A DNA stretch of 64,000 nucleotides from Ascidia mentula (lineage: Eukaryota > Chordata > Ascidiacea > Phlebobranchia > Ascidiidae), in NCBI GenBank assembly GCA_947561715.1, contig OX387197.1:4159001-4223000 (forward strand), read 5' to 3'. The position numbers and the translations under genes were made by a program. Positions 46,101 to 59,600 of the stretch are shown here, piece by piece. The stretch's first letter is position 1. Each line of letters opens with the position of its first letter. A model generated the notes under the pieces. It did not search any database, had not been told where the DNA came from, and saw nothing but the letters and a program-made list of their open reading frames with translations.

Positions 46101-49100
46101 AAAACACATGGTTGCACACAGAAAAAATTCTGACCAAACTGACGAAGCTCAACATGATATCATTCTTGCAAAATTTTCTGTACACACTTCCACAGGTTGT
46201 CTTACTACATACACCCCTACAACCCTTACTTTTCAACTCCTTAGCATAACTACTACATTAAGCAAGGTAAGTCTTTTGTGGGGCAGTGTTCGCGCTACAA
46301 TCTGTTGAACACAAGCATCATGTGGTCACAACTACTAAAACTGAAACTAAGAAAGATAAATCAGTTTCTTTGCCATTGTGATGACATCTGAGTGAGTGAA
46401 ACTGACGTCACATGTTTTGAACTCTCAAGTAGGTTGAGACAAATCATTGAGAGCATCGGCAGGAAACAATGACAACATTCAAACGTAAACAGAACTCCTT
46501 AAATATGTTAATTTCTGTGCTGCACTCTATTTGGCACAACAGGTAGTACCTTGACTGCTGTACAATGTTGCTTGTACTGTGCTGTTTGATAATAGATTTC
46601 TTGCACACCAAATTAGGATGTAAACTGCAAGATCTCATTAACCAAATGCAACTAGTAAGAAGTTTAACTAGACCAAACTGGACAGACCCAAACTACAAAC
46701 CTTTGCATTTATTCACTTAAAGCTGCAATTGTTGGCAAACAACTTGATGCAAACTCTCGTTAACTCCAGATATGTCCTCAAGTGACATTATGCGGTGTCA
46801 GTAATCAGTTTCTCATGGTGCTTTAATCTCCCCAAGCATTAGTACCAGCACAACGTCACACATACCACTGCCTCGTAAATCTCATACCACCATGATGAAT
46901 CCACTTCCTGTCTAAGTATTTCCTGTCGCTGCTATGGCAACTTGCGCTATCCGGCACACGCGCGCATGTGTGGGATGGTTTATTTTGGCCGTGCGAGTGT
47001 GGGATGATGGATGGTTGGCTTGTATCTTTAAACTGACAACAGGTAAGCCTCACTTTAGCAACACATAAAAAACTAACCTACAGCTAACAATTTACAAAAG
47101 GGGTGGAAAATGAATAAAGAAACAACCAAACATCTAACACAATTGTACTTTGGCAAGCTGATGGTTCTTCCTAGTTAGTCTTACAACAACTGACAATATT
47201 TTAGTGTTAACTACTGTTTTAACCATTTCTCATTCATAGAATTTATCAATCAAATCGTAAAACAACATTGTTTCGGTGTTAATCTAGTTATACCAGATAT
47301 ACAGTCTCACTATAAATTACCTTTGCTCAAGTCTTTTCCCAACATTGTGAACAACTTAAACACAATTTACCGTTTCTCAAAGCTCTACACCCAGAAAATC
47401 GATTATAAAGTTCACAATGACTCTACCTAAATACCATGAAAGTCATGGCCCTTTCCACTCACAGAACTTGGTCATCGGACTAACTCCAGCTAAGACAAAG
47501 CCCCGAGCTATACAGCTTACCACAGGGTGTTCAGTGTGGTTTATCACACATAAGCAACTTATGGTAGATTTCAAAATAAACAAGGCTGATGGTGTAAGCA
47601 CACCGAACACATGTTGCAATTTACCATGCCCTGCCTACATTTGACCACTCAAACATAAGTTGACAAACTGAGGTTTTTTATACATGAAAAAAATGAAAGT
47701 AAGAAATATTGTGCTGAGCTCATACCTGCACTGTTGGATCTCTTAACCCTTCGTGTGACAACTTTTTGCAAAGGTTCCACTGTGGATAGGATGCTGTCAG
47801 CAGAATTACTGCGACCAAATTTACCTGAAAAAAAACAAGAGATTTATTTTTGATACAATTTATGTGGAAGCATATAAGTTAATAATATTCAGTGACCTGC
47901 AGACACTGCACACTGTTTTAACCATTTATGTTACAAGTTGGAATAGTCTCTGCCTGACTAGTTAACCGGTAAGAGCATAATCCTGATCAGTTAAAACTCA
48001 GTGCACTGTCCGCAGCTATTTGTAATAATTTTTCCACATAATGCCCGACACAGAAAGCTGGTACATGGAGAATAAGGCATTAGCAGACAATATCACGATT
48101 GAACAAGTTTGGGGTAAAAATAGAGGCAGTAGTCTGGGCATCCTGTCATCAGTTTATACAAGCAATCATTATACACTTACTGAGTCTGTAATCCTTTCCA
48201 GAGGTTGTTCTCAAAATACTATATGTAGATCCATCAGTGTCTGGGTCAGGCTGCAACAACAATTTTCATTGTAAGTAATAAAAAAAAAAGTTGCACGATC
48301 TACCATGCAACCCCCAGAAAATCAAAGATTTTCTTTCTGTGTTGTTACGGACAAAAAAAACTACAACATACAGAATGATTTTTGGATTCGTAATTCGTAA
48401 ACAGTTCTTGACCTTTTACTCTATAGTTTTGAGTTGAAGACCTCAAAAAAATGTTTTGTTACTGAAGCTGTCAAGAAAGGTTTAAAAATACTGGTCTTAC
48501 TGTCAGGTCTTCACTTGATTCCATGGCTTCCATGTAGCTGGTCCTCCTCGATGGACTTCTACTTTTCCGCCTTCGCATCCTCCCTCTTTTACTTCCTCGT
48601 GATAGAGGAAGGGCTCTTCGTATCACCTCTGGATCAGCACTTTCTGCAGCATGAGCGCGATGGTTGCCAGTTGCCTGAAAAAAGCAAGTTGGGTAAACTG
48701 TACTTATTATTATATTTTGGAAGTTAAAAAATTGAAGCTGCTAACAAAAGAAGGCATAGAATGTCCACCCCCCCAAAAAAAATACATATGCACATTGTAA
48801 AAAAGATAAACTAATGTAAGCATAAGAAAATACGTCAAAACATTTAACTGACAAGGTTAAGTTTGTGAGAAAGAAAGGCAAACTTTAAACAGCCACCTGT
48901 GGTTCGTCTGGATTGATAGCATCATCTATGTAAGGAATGACTCCATCATTTACTGGGAAACCAAACTTCACAGCGTGTGCCACTGCTTGTTGCCGTGGTG
49001 ATGGCAAGTTGGTCTGACCCTGGAACTTACGCATGCTTCGAGGTGTTGTTCTGAGAAAAACAATGAACACAGGATTGGAACTAATAAACAGGTGTTATTT

Positions 49101-52100
49101 TATTCACATTCTATAACTTTGAATGTTTGATTTATTTGTATTTTTTCTATATCTTAAGTTACTCCCCACCATTTGTGGTATTTTTCTAACCATCCCCTAA
49201 CAGTGCTAAGTGTATACTGTTGTTTTAAAAATATTCTGATTTATTAGTATGTTGTGTTATGTATGGTTTAGTTAGTTTTTTGTAAGGTTGAAAAGCACTG
49301 ATCTGATCTAATCTAAGTTGTCCACATGTCTTGATCCTGTGAAATTTGTAACTCACCTCCTCGTGTTGGTTAATTCAATGTAATCATCATTGTATTTGCT
49401 CTTCGTACGAGGGGAACTCGGCTGTCGCGCTTCAATTTGTTTAGTATTTGAACTAAAACAAAAATATTCACACTTTTTAAAAACTAACTTTGTTGCAAAT
49501 TATTTGTGCAAAACATTCTTCTAATATTGAAACATTAACACTTTTTAAATACACATTATAGGCTGATTATTACATTTTCATGTACAGTCAAACACTTCAG
49601 AATTATCCCTTTGGTCCATGTTTACCCTTATAAACAGATTATTAAATGTGTTGTATCAGTCTTTATATGTCTACTGAATACTGAATTCTCTTGATTTGGC
49701 AATTTTTTAAGAAGACTGACTTTTGTATTTAAAAATTTACACTTGCTGAAGCGATAGGCGAAAGCTAGTGTACATTCTTTTAACAGAAAAGCCACAATAA
49801 TCTCAAATGTGTTTTCAAAGATATATTGCCTTTGCATATACAAACAAGCTATAGTTTTGCTGCTAATATCCACTTCAAAACCTGAACATGCCTCTTTGCA
49901 CGTAACACACTCACTGTGATTTTGAGTTTGAGGAATACTTGTGTTCTCGCTTTTTTTCACTCGTGCTTGATGGTTGACTGTCACTCGATGGGTGGCGAGC
50001 ATGTTTATGAGAATTAGGTGGTGCTTGATCGTGTGCAGACCGTGATCTGCTGCTAGAATGGGGTTTGCCTGATGATCTTTTGGGTGATCTGCTGCTTTTC
50101 CTTCTGCGCATGAAGTAGAAAACAGTCATAAACGTGATCAGTATCAGAAAAATTTTTGTTTGAAGTAGTGGTGGTTATATAAATTTTAACATGAAGTTGT
50201 AAGATTTTTAACATATAGTTGTGCCTTCGGCAAAAAATATGCTTACATTTTCTCTAAATCTGTGTGACTTTCGTCAAACATGCCATCTAAAATTGTGTTA
50301 AATTCTAAATGCCAATTAACAACAATTTAAAAACAGAAACAAAAAACAGTTGCTATGTAAACCATGTCAGTGCACTGACCGCTAGTAATACTATGCAAAC
50401 ACGGCGAGTTAATCTTTCATGAGGAAATTCTTCACCTTTAGGCAAAACCAGCTTTTCTCAGAAATCAACACGACTGTGGTTTACAGTTACATACTAAAGA
50501 GCGATGCATAATTCATAACTGGGTGAAAATTGTGGAGGATACCTTGTTTCTCTGTGGTCGGGCGATGGAACGTCTGCTGGTGTGTCAGTCACATCTCTTC
50601 CACTTGATGCCTAAAAACAATTCATTATAGTCGGGAATTTGGATCAGAAATAATGATATAGGACCTTGACCTTGTTAATGACATGGAACTCTTTGAGAAG
50701 TACAACAAATATTGCAGAACCAAAACTTTGACAAAAAACTATGAAAAATTATGACACAGAAAAAAAACATTCATTTTCGAACAACACATTCTCCATCCAT
50801 TTATGCATTGTAGTTTAACAGAAATATTCTCGGTTAACGCAGTAGTATTTTTTGTTGTTAATTCACCATGTTCTAACGACTCGCGTGGAATTCTCAGCGC
50901 TAACGGAACCCCTGGGAGTGTTTCCCAGAACACTAAGGTTTAGCAGAACCCAGGTTAAAGAGCTCTGATATAAGATGCCATTTCATACTAAAACAACATG
51001 TTATTACGTCCTACCACATCATTGATGGAGGATGAGGCAGAGGAAGAGGCATCTTCTTTGCTTCCGTCTTTGTTACGACGACGAAGAACCGAAGGAACGA
51101 ACTTAACTGGAGCCACGTGGATGAGTCTACACAAAAACATTTAAGATTCACTTGATACGTTTAACATAACAACAATTTCCCTGTCAGGTTAAATCCCTCA
51201 CGTAGTTTGATATGAGCGAGTTTAGGCCACGTTGTCGAAAATAAAACAGTCTAGACCTAACAGCGGCTTCTTTAATTTGGTTGTTTGTCTGCCTATGTCT
51301 GAAGTCGCCGAACCTAAATGAAGACAGTAGAACCATGACGATGCCCTGTACTTCACTACAACATGACTGTGTACCAACAGAACGTTGGTTTGCGTTTTAA
51401 TCGAAAATGTTTTTAGACGAACGCCAAACTTCTTAACACGGATTAACAAATCGGTTGTACGACAGAAACGGGTGGAGTTAATCCTCTTTCTTTTTATTAC
51501 CCCAAGAGCCTGCGCATTATGTCAGACACGACATTTCGCTACGACTATGCTTACTTTGGCTCGACGTTGGATTTCAGGTTGGATAAGATGTTGTCGGCCT
51601 CGCTGTCGTCGGATGAGGGCAGCACAAAGACACGTGCGTTGCGTTTACCGCGCATATTAGGCCGTGGAAATGCCCCGCCTTCACCACGGGGTGAGCGGAG
51701 TTCAACTGGGACGACGGCGTTGTCGGTGGTAACGTCCAGTATCAACGGCGGGGGAGCCCCTGATCTCTGCAGTGGCGCATTTCCTTAAATGCGGCAAAAA
51801 TATTGCGTTAAATTTATTTAAAATTACGTTGCATTTGTGAAATGCACAAAAACTGTTTTTATCTTTCAATTTCTTGAATTTGCGGTGTCCGTCTGTGGTC
51901 TATGCCTATAAAAAGTTGCTTGTGCACTGCTTTTGTAAGAGACTGGCTATAGTAAACTACTTTATTAACACGAGCTTGATCTCGCTTCGTCAGGTGCCGC
52001 AAAATCTTACGAGCCATACATTCTAATAGTGCATATACATCAATTAGACTTTAATGCCTTTGGGTCTTACAATGATATAGTGGTCTAATTAAAGCTGCCT

Positions 52101-55100
52101 TTGCGATTCTCTGAAGAAAATGGAGAGAGTTACAATATTCTTTAATGGATAATGTCACTGTATTTTTAAAAAAGAACTCACTTCCTGGACTTCTAAGTTG
52201 AACTTTTGGAACTTCTGTCACCACTGGAGTGTCAACTTCCGTAGTTGCCACGGTAACCTCAACATGAGGTTCTTCTATTACAGTTGTGGGCTGCAAACAT
52301 AATAATACAACTTTAGGAATTTCTTGTTAATAGGTACATAACGCAATCTATTCATACAACAGACAGATTAACATCAACAAATAGATGTATTGACAGGCAC
52401 AGTAAAACAAACACAAGAAAAATGTCACTCAGACTTGTATAAGACAGAAACTGATAATGCTAATTGGCAAAACTTATATATACTTCTGTTTCAATAAGAG
52501 ACACTTTGACACTAATCATTTTGCAAGTCTTGTTTGAGTTACCTGTGTTTTTTTTCTTGTCAGACCAACATCAGGGTACATCAATGTTTAATGTCTCAGG
52601 TAAATTCAAATGTTACATTACCTCAATTATCTCTTCCTCTTTTTGATCCTTCAATCTGTTCATTGCTTCTGCCGACGGCGCTTTCCATCCAAATTTTCTA
52701 GTTGCTTGTGGTTCAGGTGAGGTTTCCAAATTTACAGAGTTTTCAGTCACTTCACTTTCCTCCAATTTGTCCACCGCTGAATCTGGTGCTTCGTCCATCT
52801 TAAGACTGCCTTTCCTTCGTGTAGGGGGAGAGGCAATATTCCATTTGATGCAGATTGGTTCGAGGTTTTTGTTTTTGGCAGGTGCCTCAATCATGGGGTT
52901 TATCTGAGCATCAGTAGATTGTGATGGTGGAGAATATGGTCTTTGTGGTTTGGCGGCATTTGGGGTTTGCACATTCACTTCCTTGATACTGGAATCAGCC
53001 TGTTTAAAAGAAAGAACATATTGTAATGTATATCCCCCTATTTGAGGCTGCAATTTGTTTCTCATCATAACTTGATCACAAAGAAATAAAAAGATTACAA
53101 CCCATCTCAAATGGTTGAAAAAAAAACATGAATACATTTCATTTAAAATACAACATTATAGCAGTTGACAAACACAATTATATAATAATTTGTAAACTAA
53201 ATTAACCTGGTCTGTGGAAATGACTCTTGGCTGGTGAGATTCAATAATATCAGGTTGTGGAGCTTTCCTCGAGGCTGGCTCAAACTGTAAATCCTGAAAA
53301 AGAGTTAAATAATAATTCATTTGTTAACTGTATTTTATTTCATTTAACATTTATGAAAATAACTTGTTATTAATCCATAATACAATAAAAAATACAATGA
53401 AAAACATTACAAAATACCTTATAGGAGTGCTAACCACTGGCTTACATTTACTTTTGTGTGAAAGATTTTTGTTCTGTCTTCTTTTCAACAGTGTTTTGCT
53501 GTTGCACAAACAACACCTGATAACTAGTGTGAAACTTGAAACATAACAATCTTGTTGCACGTTACTGCACTACTGCCTTTACAACTTACAACGGAATGCA
53601 CCTTTGTCAGAGGATAGCAATGCTGAAGTAGGCGGTGGACTTCCACTATTTAAAACTCACTTGCTACTGGCAGTATATTTAAACAAGAGGAGAGCAAATA
53701 TTAGTTTAGACTGTGGTTTACAACTATACCGAGTACAGCCTTTTGTTGGCTAAATGTCAATGACGCTACTGCAAATTTGAACATAATCTCTATGATGTTA
53801 TCTATGATAGCACAGATGATAACATTGTGGCCAAATGTACAAGCACTCATCAGACACAAAACAAATTTACAAACAAGAAACCAAACTATTGTTATACTAC
53901 GCTCTAAAAGAAATTCATGTGAAACAGTCTAGAGAACACTATGATATGATAACCACAGAAGTGGCATCCGATCCTGCCACTTTCTAATCTCAAAACCTTC
54001 TAACCACTGAACATCTTCTACCACTTTAATAAATCTTGTAATAAACTTGATTAACTCCCTGGGCATATTTTGCACTGTAAAGAACAATAACAAACCAGTG
54101 CACAGAAGCTGTGAACTTACTCTCTTTACAGATTTCTCTGAGCTATTGTTAGTTGACCTTCCCATCACACTAAACGGAGAGTTTTCCGGTGGATTTGTTG
54201 GTGTGACATCACTGCTGCTTGTTGGGCCTCCCCTTCTCCTACGTTTTTGTGATCCTTTGCTCACCTGCAAACAATAGCGATGGTGGGATTAAAACAATAA
54301 GATTTCTACTCTATGTACTTATTTTATTGTGTGCTTATTGCGCTGCATTTAGGGTCACTATTTCCGCCTATTGGGTATCATCAGTGCAGATATGGTGACC
54401 ATACAATGATCTTGCCTGTCAAATGACTTGCTGAGTTGTTGACTGTATAGTCTTTACAAACCAACACACATATATCATTGGCTTCATTACTTATTATAAT
54501 TATTGTGTATATTTAAATTTAGTGGTAGGCAGGAAACATATTGTAAAGTAAAACTTTTCATTAATATTTAGTGGTTCAGAACATTTAGCCCAAATCAAGC
54601 AAACTTTAACAAATAAAGTTCGCATTGTTGAATAAAAAATATCACACCTTTTGGCAGGAATTAGAGTTATACAGTTTATATAGGCATATTAACAAATCTA
54701 AAAAGATTGACAAATCCCGTTTTCAAGGCTTCAGGGTATTATTTATCCTTGAAGTAAAATCCAATATATATATATATACCTGAAGTTTTACTGCTGCACC
54801 TGACTCTAAACTTTTCACTCTTTCTTCCAAAGATTTTCTTCCACAAAGAACATCCTTCTGTTTTCGGACATAATCCTCCCTAGAGTCATGAATTCAGTTA
54901 AATTAAAAATGTAACACCACAGTAAATTAAACACCTCACCATGAAAATCTACAATCCATGTGGCTCATACCCATTTTTACAAAAAAAATCACAAATACAT
55001 ATTATGAAACAATAAGAAACATTTTTATAAATTATTTTAAATTGATCTTCATTTGAAATAAACCTATTTATTCGGCTACTGGTCCTCTACACTGCTCAAG

Positions 55101-56611
55101 CTCTTTGCAGGAACATAAGCATGGGGTCAATTTGATTGTATTAGTATTCAGTAACCTGTACAACTCCTTTAAATTTATATATCAAAGGTACTCATGAATC
55201 AGCTGACCTGTAGCCAGCATACGATGTGTTGCGGGTGTTTCGTTTGTACAGAGAGTTGCCTCGAGGCGACAAAACTTCTTCATTAGCACTCCCATCTGTA
55301 GAGAAAGGAACAGGAAAAACTGCTTAATTTTCTTAAACCAAGGTGTTGCACCACCACATGGAGACATGACATGAAGTGTTTGTAAATAAATGGTTGTCAC
55401 GCTGCTTTCAGTAACGGCAAGTTATCGCTTGTATAATCAAGAACCTAAACAAAATCTAGAAAATACTATTTTTACACAATGAACATTAGGAGTCGACAAA
55501 TGCTGGGAAAAATTTCAAAACAGAGACCAACTGTTAATTGACCACTTTATGGAGGGCGGTCATTATATCATCTTGTAATAATGAGCTTGTTTATAACAAC
55601 CACCTTAGGCCAACACAACTATGCCATGAATCTGCACACACTCTAATTAAATCTGAAGTGATAAAGATGACAAATTGCAATTAAATACCTTTCAGAAAAA
55701 TATGTTCAACAATAATTTTTTATGTATATATAGATTAACTTTTTTGTAATATAAACATAAACGTGGCAATAATACCTTACGGTATATATAACCAAAGACA
55801 TTTATCTCATTATAATGTTCTTAAATTCAAATACATCAAAACAAATCAGTGGCAAGGCCTTGTTTTAAAAAAGTAATGATAGTGTATCTTATAGGAACAG
55901 CTCACAGCACATACCTTTGATGGAGGTAGTAGGTGAGGTAAAGTTTGAAGATGTAACTGATGTTGAAGGTGAAGTCAGGGTTGATGTTTGCACTGGCCTA
56001 CTGGTGGAGTATGACATGGTGGGCGATGTTACTGTAGATACCGATACTGGCGACCCCAGCACGGGCCTCACATAGTCAGGCACGTAACTCATGTCTTCCT
56101 CCGTATATCCGCGGTGACTTTGCGGTGCTTCGGTGTCTGTCTCGGTCTCTGTCGCAGTGTCGCTACCGCTTGTATTTAAGTCGTCCGCATACTGTAATTT
56201 ATCCGAATGAGGGACAACAACCTCAAATGCACTGCCCGGGTGGCGAAGGCGCTGAATATCAGGCGGTTCTTGCTTGATTGTCGGCTCTTTCCATCGACTG
56301 CCTATAGATCCATAATCCGATGTTGTGTGTTGGGTATACGAAGAATCAACAGTGTTGTACGACGATTCTCCTGTGCTATAGGCAGAGTCCAAGGTGTCGT
56401 AATAGTTGCGCTGAAATTGGGCAAATTCTATCCGGTTGCTGTTGTTTTTGTTGGCACTTCGTTTTTGCTGGTGTTTTTGTTCTTGCTGTGGTTCTGTTCG
56501 TAGGTTGTAATATCCAGGTGGATCCCGGTAAGGCCTTTGTTTTCTAACAGCAGGATCCAAGGTTGGCCTGGTTTTGTCAACTTTACTCGGTAAAACAGAA
56601 GCCGGGTACGC
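32698..56611 (-). CDS. ARHGAP21/23: ARHGAP21/23-type Rho GTPase-activating protein (5' end outside window)
   Basis: I traced 31 exons (3'-to-5' on the plus strand): 32698-34158, 34528-34553, 35706-35853, 37534-37662, 37838-38001, 38398-38638, 38898-39034, 39429-39508, 40202-41176, 42989-43119, 43468-43659, 44250-44366, 44656-44790, 45456-45516, 45922-46012, 47726-47824, 48181-48250, 48501-48674, 48897-49050, 49357-49452, 49915-50103, 50543-50610, 51015-51126, 51555-51783, 52182-52290, 52622-52999, 53207-53293, 54121-54264, 54780-54879, 55208-55295 and 55915-56611. Every junction keeps phase, giving 2,293 residues. Order: Ser/Arg-rich linker, PH domain (about 1020-1145 of the visible part), RhoGAP domain (about 1572-1749, arginine finger near 1596) and C-terminal tail. 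The family stimulates GTP hydrolysis on Cdc42/RhoA at Golgi and cell junctions. The family's N-terminal PDZ domain is absent here and must lie beyond 64,000 or be missing. The donor of exon 40202-41176 (GTCTAT) is weak. Confidence 0.9.
35854..37533. other. 1.7-kb intron of the RhoGAP gene with a GC-richer island
   Basis: It splits the end of the RhoGAP domain from the following exon. A denser stretch at about 36,340-36,500 contains an ETS-like ACAGGAAGTG and a CRE-like TGACATCA. Otherwise it is AT-rich. No nested gene. Confidence 0.4.
37534..39034 (-). CDS. ARHGAP21/23: RhoGAP catalytic-domain exons
   Basis: Exons 38898-39034, 38398-38638, 37838-38001 and 37534-37662. The lead-in [18 protein letters not shown] corresponds to the basic stretch before the vertebrate domain. 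The core reads [20 protein letters not shown] with the catalytic arginine in [45 protein letters not shown] and [14 protein letters not shown] follow. All expected RhoGAP blocks, including the conserved Lys and Asn positions, are present, so the domain should be active. Confidence 0.95.
39509..40201. other. 0.7-kb intron of the RhoGAP gene
   Basis: Ordinary AT-rich intron with a short CACACACACAC run near 39,570. Nothing else seen. Confidence 0.5.
41177..42988. other. 1.8-kb intron of the RhoGAP gene
   Basis: It contains two GC-richer patches (about 41,760-41,850 and 41,960-42,150) with ETS-like CACTTCCTT and ACAGGAAGTGG and a CRE-like TTACGTCATCG. They may be cis-regulatory. No exon is supported. 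Confidence 0.4.
42989..44790 (-). CDS. ARHGAP21/23: PH-domain exons of the RhoGAP gene
   Basis: Exons 44656-44790, 44250-44366, 43468-43659 and 42989-43119. The domain opens with [10 protein letters not shown] and continues with [20 protein letters not shown]. An acidic, serine-rich insert of about 30 residues follows, then [19 protein letters not shown] and [20 protein letters not shown], which closely matches vertebrate ARHGAP21/23 ([14 protein letters not shown]). In the vertebrate protein this region binds phosphoinositides and Arf1-GTP at the Golgi. Confidence 0.92.
46013..47725. other. 1.7-kb intron of the RhoGAP gene
   Basis: A GC-richer patch at about 46,850-47,010 carries two ETS-like cores (CACTTCCTGT and ATTTCCTGTC) and an alternating CACACGCGCGCATGTGTG stretch. 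The remainder is AT-rich, with no gene seen. Confidence 0.4.
47726..56611 (-). CDS. ARHGAP21/23: N-terminal linker exons of the RhoGAP gene
   Basis: Sixteen small to medium exons encode an unstructured Ser/Thr/Arg-rich region. Recognisable landmarks are [20 protein letters not shown] at 54780-54879 (a likely helical segment), [12 protein letters not shown] at 48501-48674 (like RRSSYLLAI of ARHGAP23) and, further on, [13 protein letters not shown] at 45456-45516 (like PSLRMLRSFF just before the PH domain). The first exon starts in phase 0 after a TTATTCAG acceptor with [10 protein letters not shown], so at least one more coding exon must lie upstream. Confidence 0.8.
51961..52003 (-). repeat. 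Decayed second copy of the hammerhead-like repeat, in a RhoGAP intron
   Basis: On the minus strand it reads CACCTGACGAAGCGAG, then ATCAAGCTCG, then TGTTAATAAAG, parallel to the motif at 31861-31910. The first core (CTGACGA) and stem II (CGAG/CTCG) persist, but GAAA is replaced and stem I no longer pairs well. It lies in the sense orientation in the intron between exons 52182-52290 and 51555-51783. It is probably inactive. Confidence 0.6.
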
Positions 56612-59600
56612 CTGAATAAAAAACAAAGTTATAATAGATTCTTCGTGGTGAAACACTTTCCTTTAAAAACACAGGCAATGTAACACGTGCTTAATGGTCC
56701 TGCAGAATAATAGGTCAACAAACTAAAGTTGCGAACACCATTGTAACTAATGATCACTTGTTTCCTTGTCCCTCACCATTGGCCTTTAACCCGCACTAAA
56801 AACCAACGAATTCATAAGCAATTGATGTGCCACTGCTTGTGTAAGCTTGCGTGATGGTACTAAAACCTAAAACCTGTCCAAGTTCAGAATGCTTTGCTGT
56901 GGAAAAACACTGCTGCTCTCATTGCCACTGGGACCAGAAACAGCTGGGGATTGAAGGTTAACCGTTACACAAAGCACGCTTTGATTAACAACAATCGACA
57001 ACAATGTAACGAATTCTCAGCGGAGACAAAAACCATTGTGAGGTAATAGATACAAAAGAGGAGCAAAGATCCTAGCTTACTGAGTGGTTGCATTCCTACA
57101 AACGTACAACAAACTAGAATCTATCGAAACCCGTTCACCTGTCACATACACCGAAAGCCTATCTAAATCAAGTTGATTTGACGACACGACAAAGACAAAA
57201 CGCATCTGTTGCGCACAGCAATGGGCGCACGTCTATTCTCAAGGGCCGCATTTCGCTCCAAATCGATAATTTAGTTTCGAGGCCGCATCATCGATCAAGG
57301 CATGCATCAAAATGTGCAAGAGCTACGATAAAACAACGCACTGCTCCGGAAAGGGATCGACAGAAAGCAAATGGACGCAGTCAGATTAATATCCGTGTAC
57401 CATTAGAAATAGAACAAAAATTCCGACCAACTTATTTCTGTAGACGAGGAATTGCTTTTCAACGGACAAACAACAAAAATGCTGGCACTAAAAAATAATC
57501 TGCTGCAAACCAAAACAATAAAACGTATGACAACTTGCTCAACCAGATAGAGGCTTCAAGACATAGTAGTAAAAACACAACACGCGGGGTGTTAATCCCT
57601 TCTCAAAACGTAATGACTTGGTTGACACATAGTTATACCACGCTGAGAGCCGACTCACGCAGTTTTACTAATCGTTCACACCCCTACCAAATCCCTTTTC
57701 GTGTTGTTGTAAATCAGCTGTCCACAGCATATCAGCATGACGTAATACAGGTCAGAACGGGTCAAGCTTATAATATGTGATTCGTGGAAGAGATTAAAAA
57801 AAAAACAGCTTTATTGCACGTATTTGGCAACACAACAAAACCCAATTGAAAAACACAAGTGTAATTAAATTCTGTGCAGTATTTAACTCGTAACACTTGT
57901 TCACCTTGCAATGGGTAGTGATAGACGTTTTCAGATGCGCCAGCGTGGCTCAAGCAAAACATATCTCTTTTTGCAATTATCAATAGCCCCAAAGTTTCAT
58001 CCAATTTCGCTGCTTATTTTTTGATCCAGCCAATGGCAAACATGTGCATAATGCTGCTTGTCCCAGTACCAGTGACTAACATGTTTAACGAGCTATCTGC
58101 TTCATGTTACACGAAAACACTAACCTCGGCAAATTAAAACAAGACCACGAACAAAAGCTATAAGGTTGCCACGCAGCATCCTACTATCAGAAACAACCCT
58201 TTTTTGTGATGTAACCAACGCCTAGAAAAAAAAAACATATCCATTTGAGCTTTAACAACTGTCCCTTCATATATAGAAGGATTTGGCGCGTTTTCATTAC
58301 AGTGACGTCATCAAATACTTCTCGTACAGAAACATCAAAATCGCGTTGAACAGCCCTCAACAATCCAAACCTCAGAAACCAACCCAAAAGGAAAGTCTTA
58401 AATTGCAAAGGTGCCGCGCCGAAGTAAGCACCGTACGACCCGTTTTTCCGTTCCCAAGTGGGGCAGTCCAGTTTACTCTTTACACACCATCGCATTCCCC
58501 AGTGTACATAGAGACCTTCGAAGGCATTCCAGCAATGCGTCTGGGCGCTTTGAGTCAGCATAAACAGCTAGTGCGGGTGCCCAACGACAGCTGTGGAGAT
58601 CCATTCGCGTGGCCATGATTTCTTTTCGGTTAAGTGGCCGCGTTAAAGCAATTCGTCGCGGTAACTGTGGGTAATTACGTATAGTTTTATTACATTTATC
58701 AATGCCTTGGTTTAACGACTAGGCGCGGGCAGATTAATTAAATCATACCGAAGCTCTGATATGCCAATAATCTTAAATATGTGACTTTAGAAGGAAGCGT
58801 TACAGGCAGATTCAACTAACAGCAAGACATTTTTTACTTCCTAATTGACAAAAATTCGCCATAACACGAGAAAGTTATACACTTGACACACGCCGCCAAC
58901 AAAATTAGCCGCAAACCATTGCTCAGTAGAATTGTCTTCGCTTTCACTAATGGCGTGCACATTATGTTCGTGCTTCCTACATTCGTTAATAATGTTGCAA
59001 ATATCTGCCACACCTCAAAGGTCGGTATACCACTTGTGTTAAACCATTTCGGGGTGCAAAAAAGGTGTGAGACCTCTGCTTTATAACATACCGTACATAC
59101 AAAAATAAGACCACGCCAAGGCACACATATCCAATTTCAATGTTATTCTGAGCAATATTGAAGTACTGCGGCAACAAGATAAAGAAGGAACGACTTGATC
59201 GCCCTAGAGGATGGTGCATGCAGGTAATCAATTATGCATGCCAAAGAATGACTTGTTTGCGTACTTCAACTAGAAAAGTACGACAAAAACATCACCAAAA
59301 TGTTTGGATAACAAATAAATTGAAAAAAATAACTCGGTTGGTTGTGAATACAAAAATAACCAACTCTGAATGATTAAGTGGCAATTAATTTTCTTTTCAA
59401 AATTACAATTAATGCCATTCTGCGCATTGAAGACGACACAAACATGAAAACGGGGGGCTTGCCTTTTTCCTTTTTCTCTCCCTCCGCAGCGGTTTACAAC
59501 CACAAGACGTTACGTCACCACGTACAACGGGCGAACAACATTAAAAATTCAAACCCTCCAACATCTGTGCAACGCCTTGCACAAAAACCCTCACAAGTTC

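Noticed and set aside
54763-54779. TATATATATA run near an exon end
   Set aside because: Simple AT microsatellite in an intron with no sign of function.
58187-58618. Open frames on both strands, 111 and 124 codons
   Set aside because: No domain, no splice-supported partner and composition like the surrounding intron. Neither resembles the PDZ domain that was sought there.
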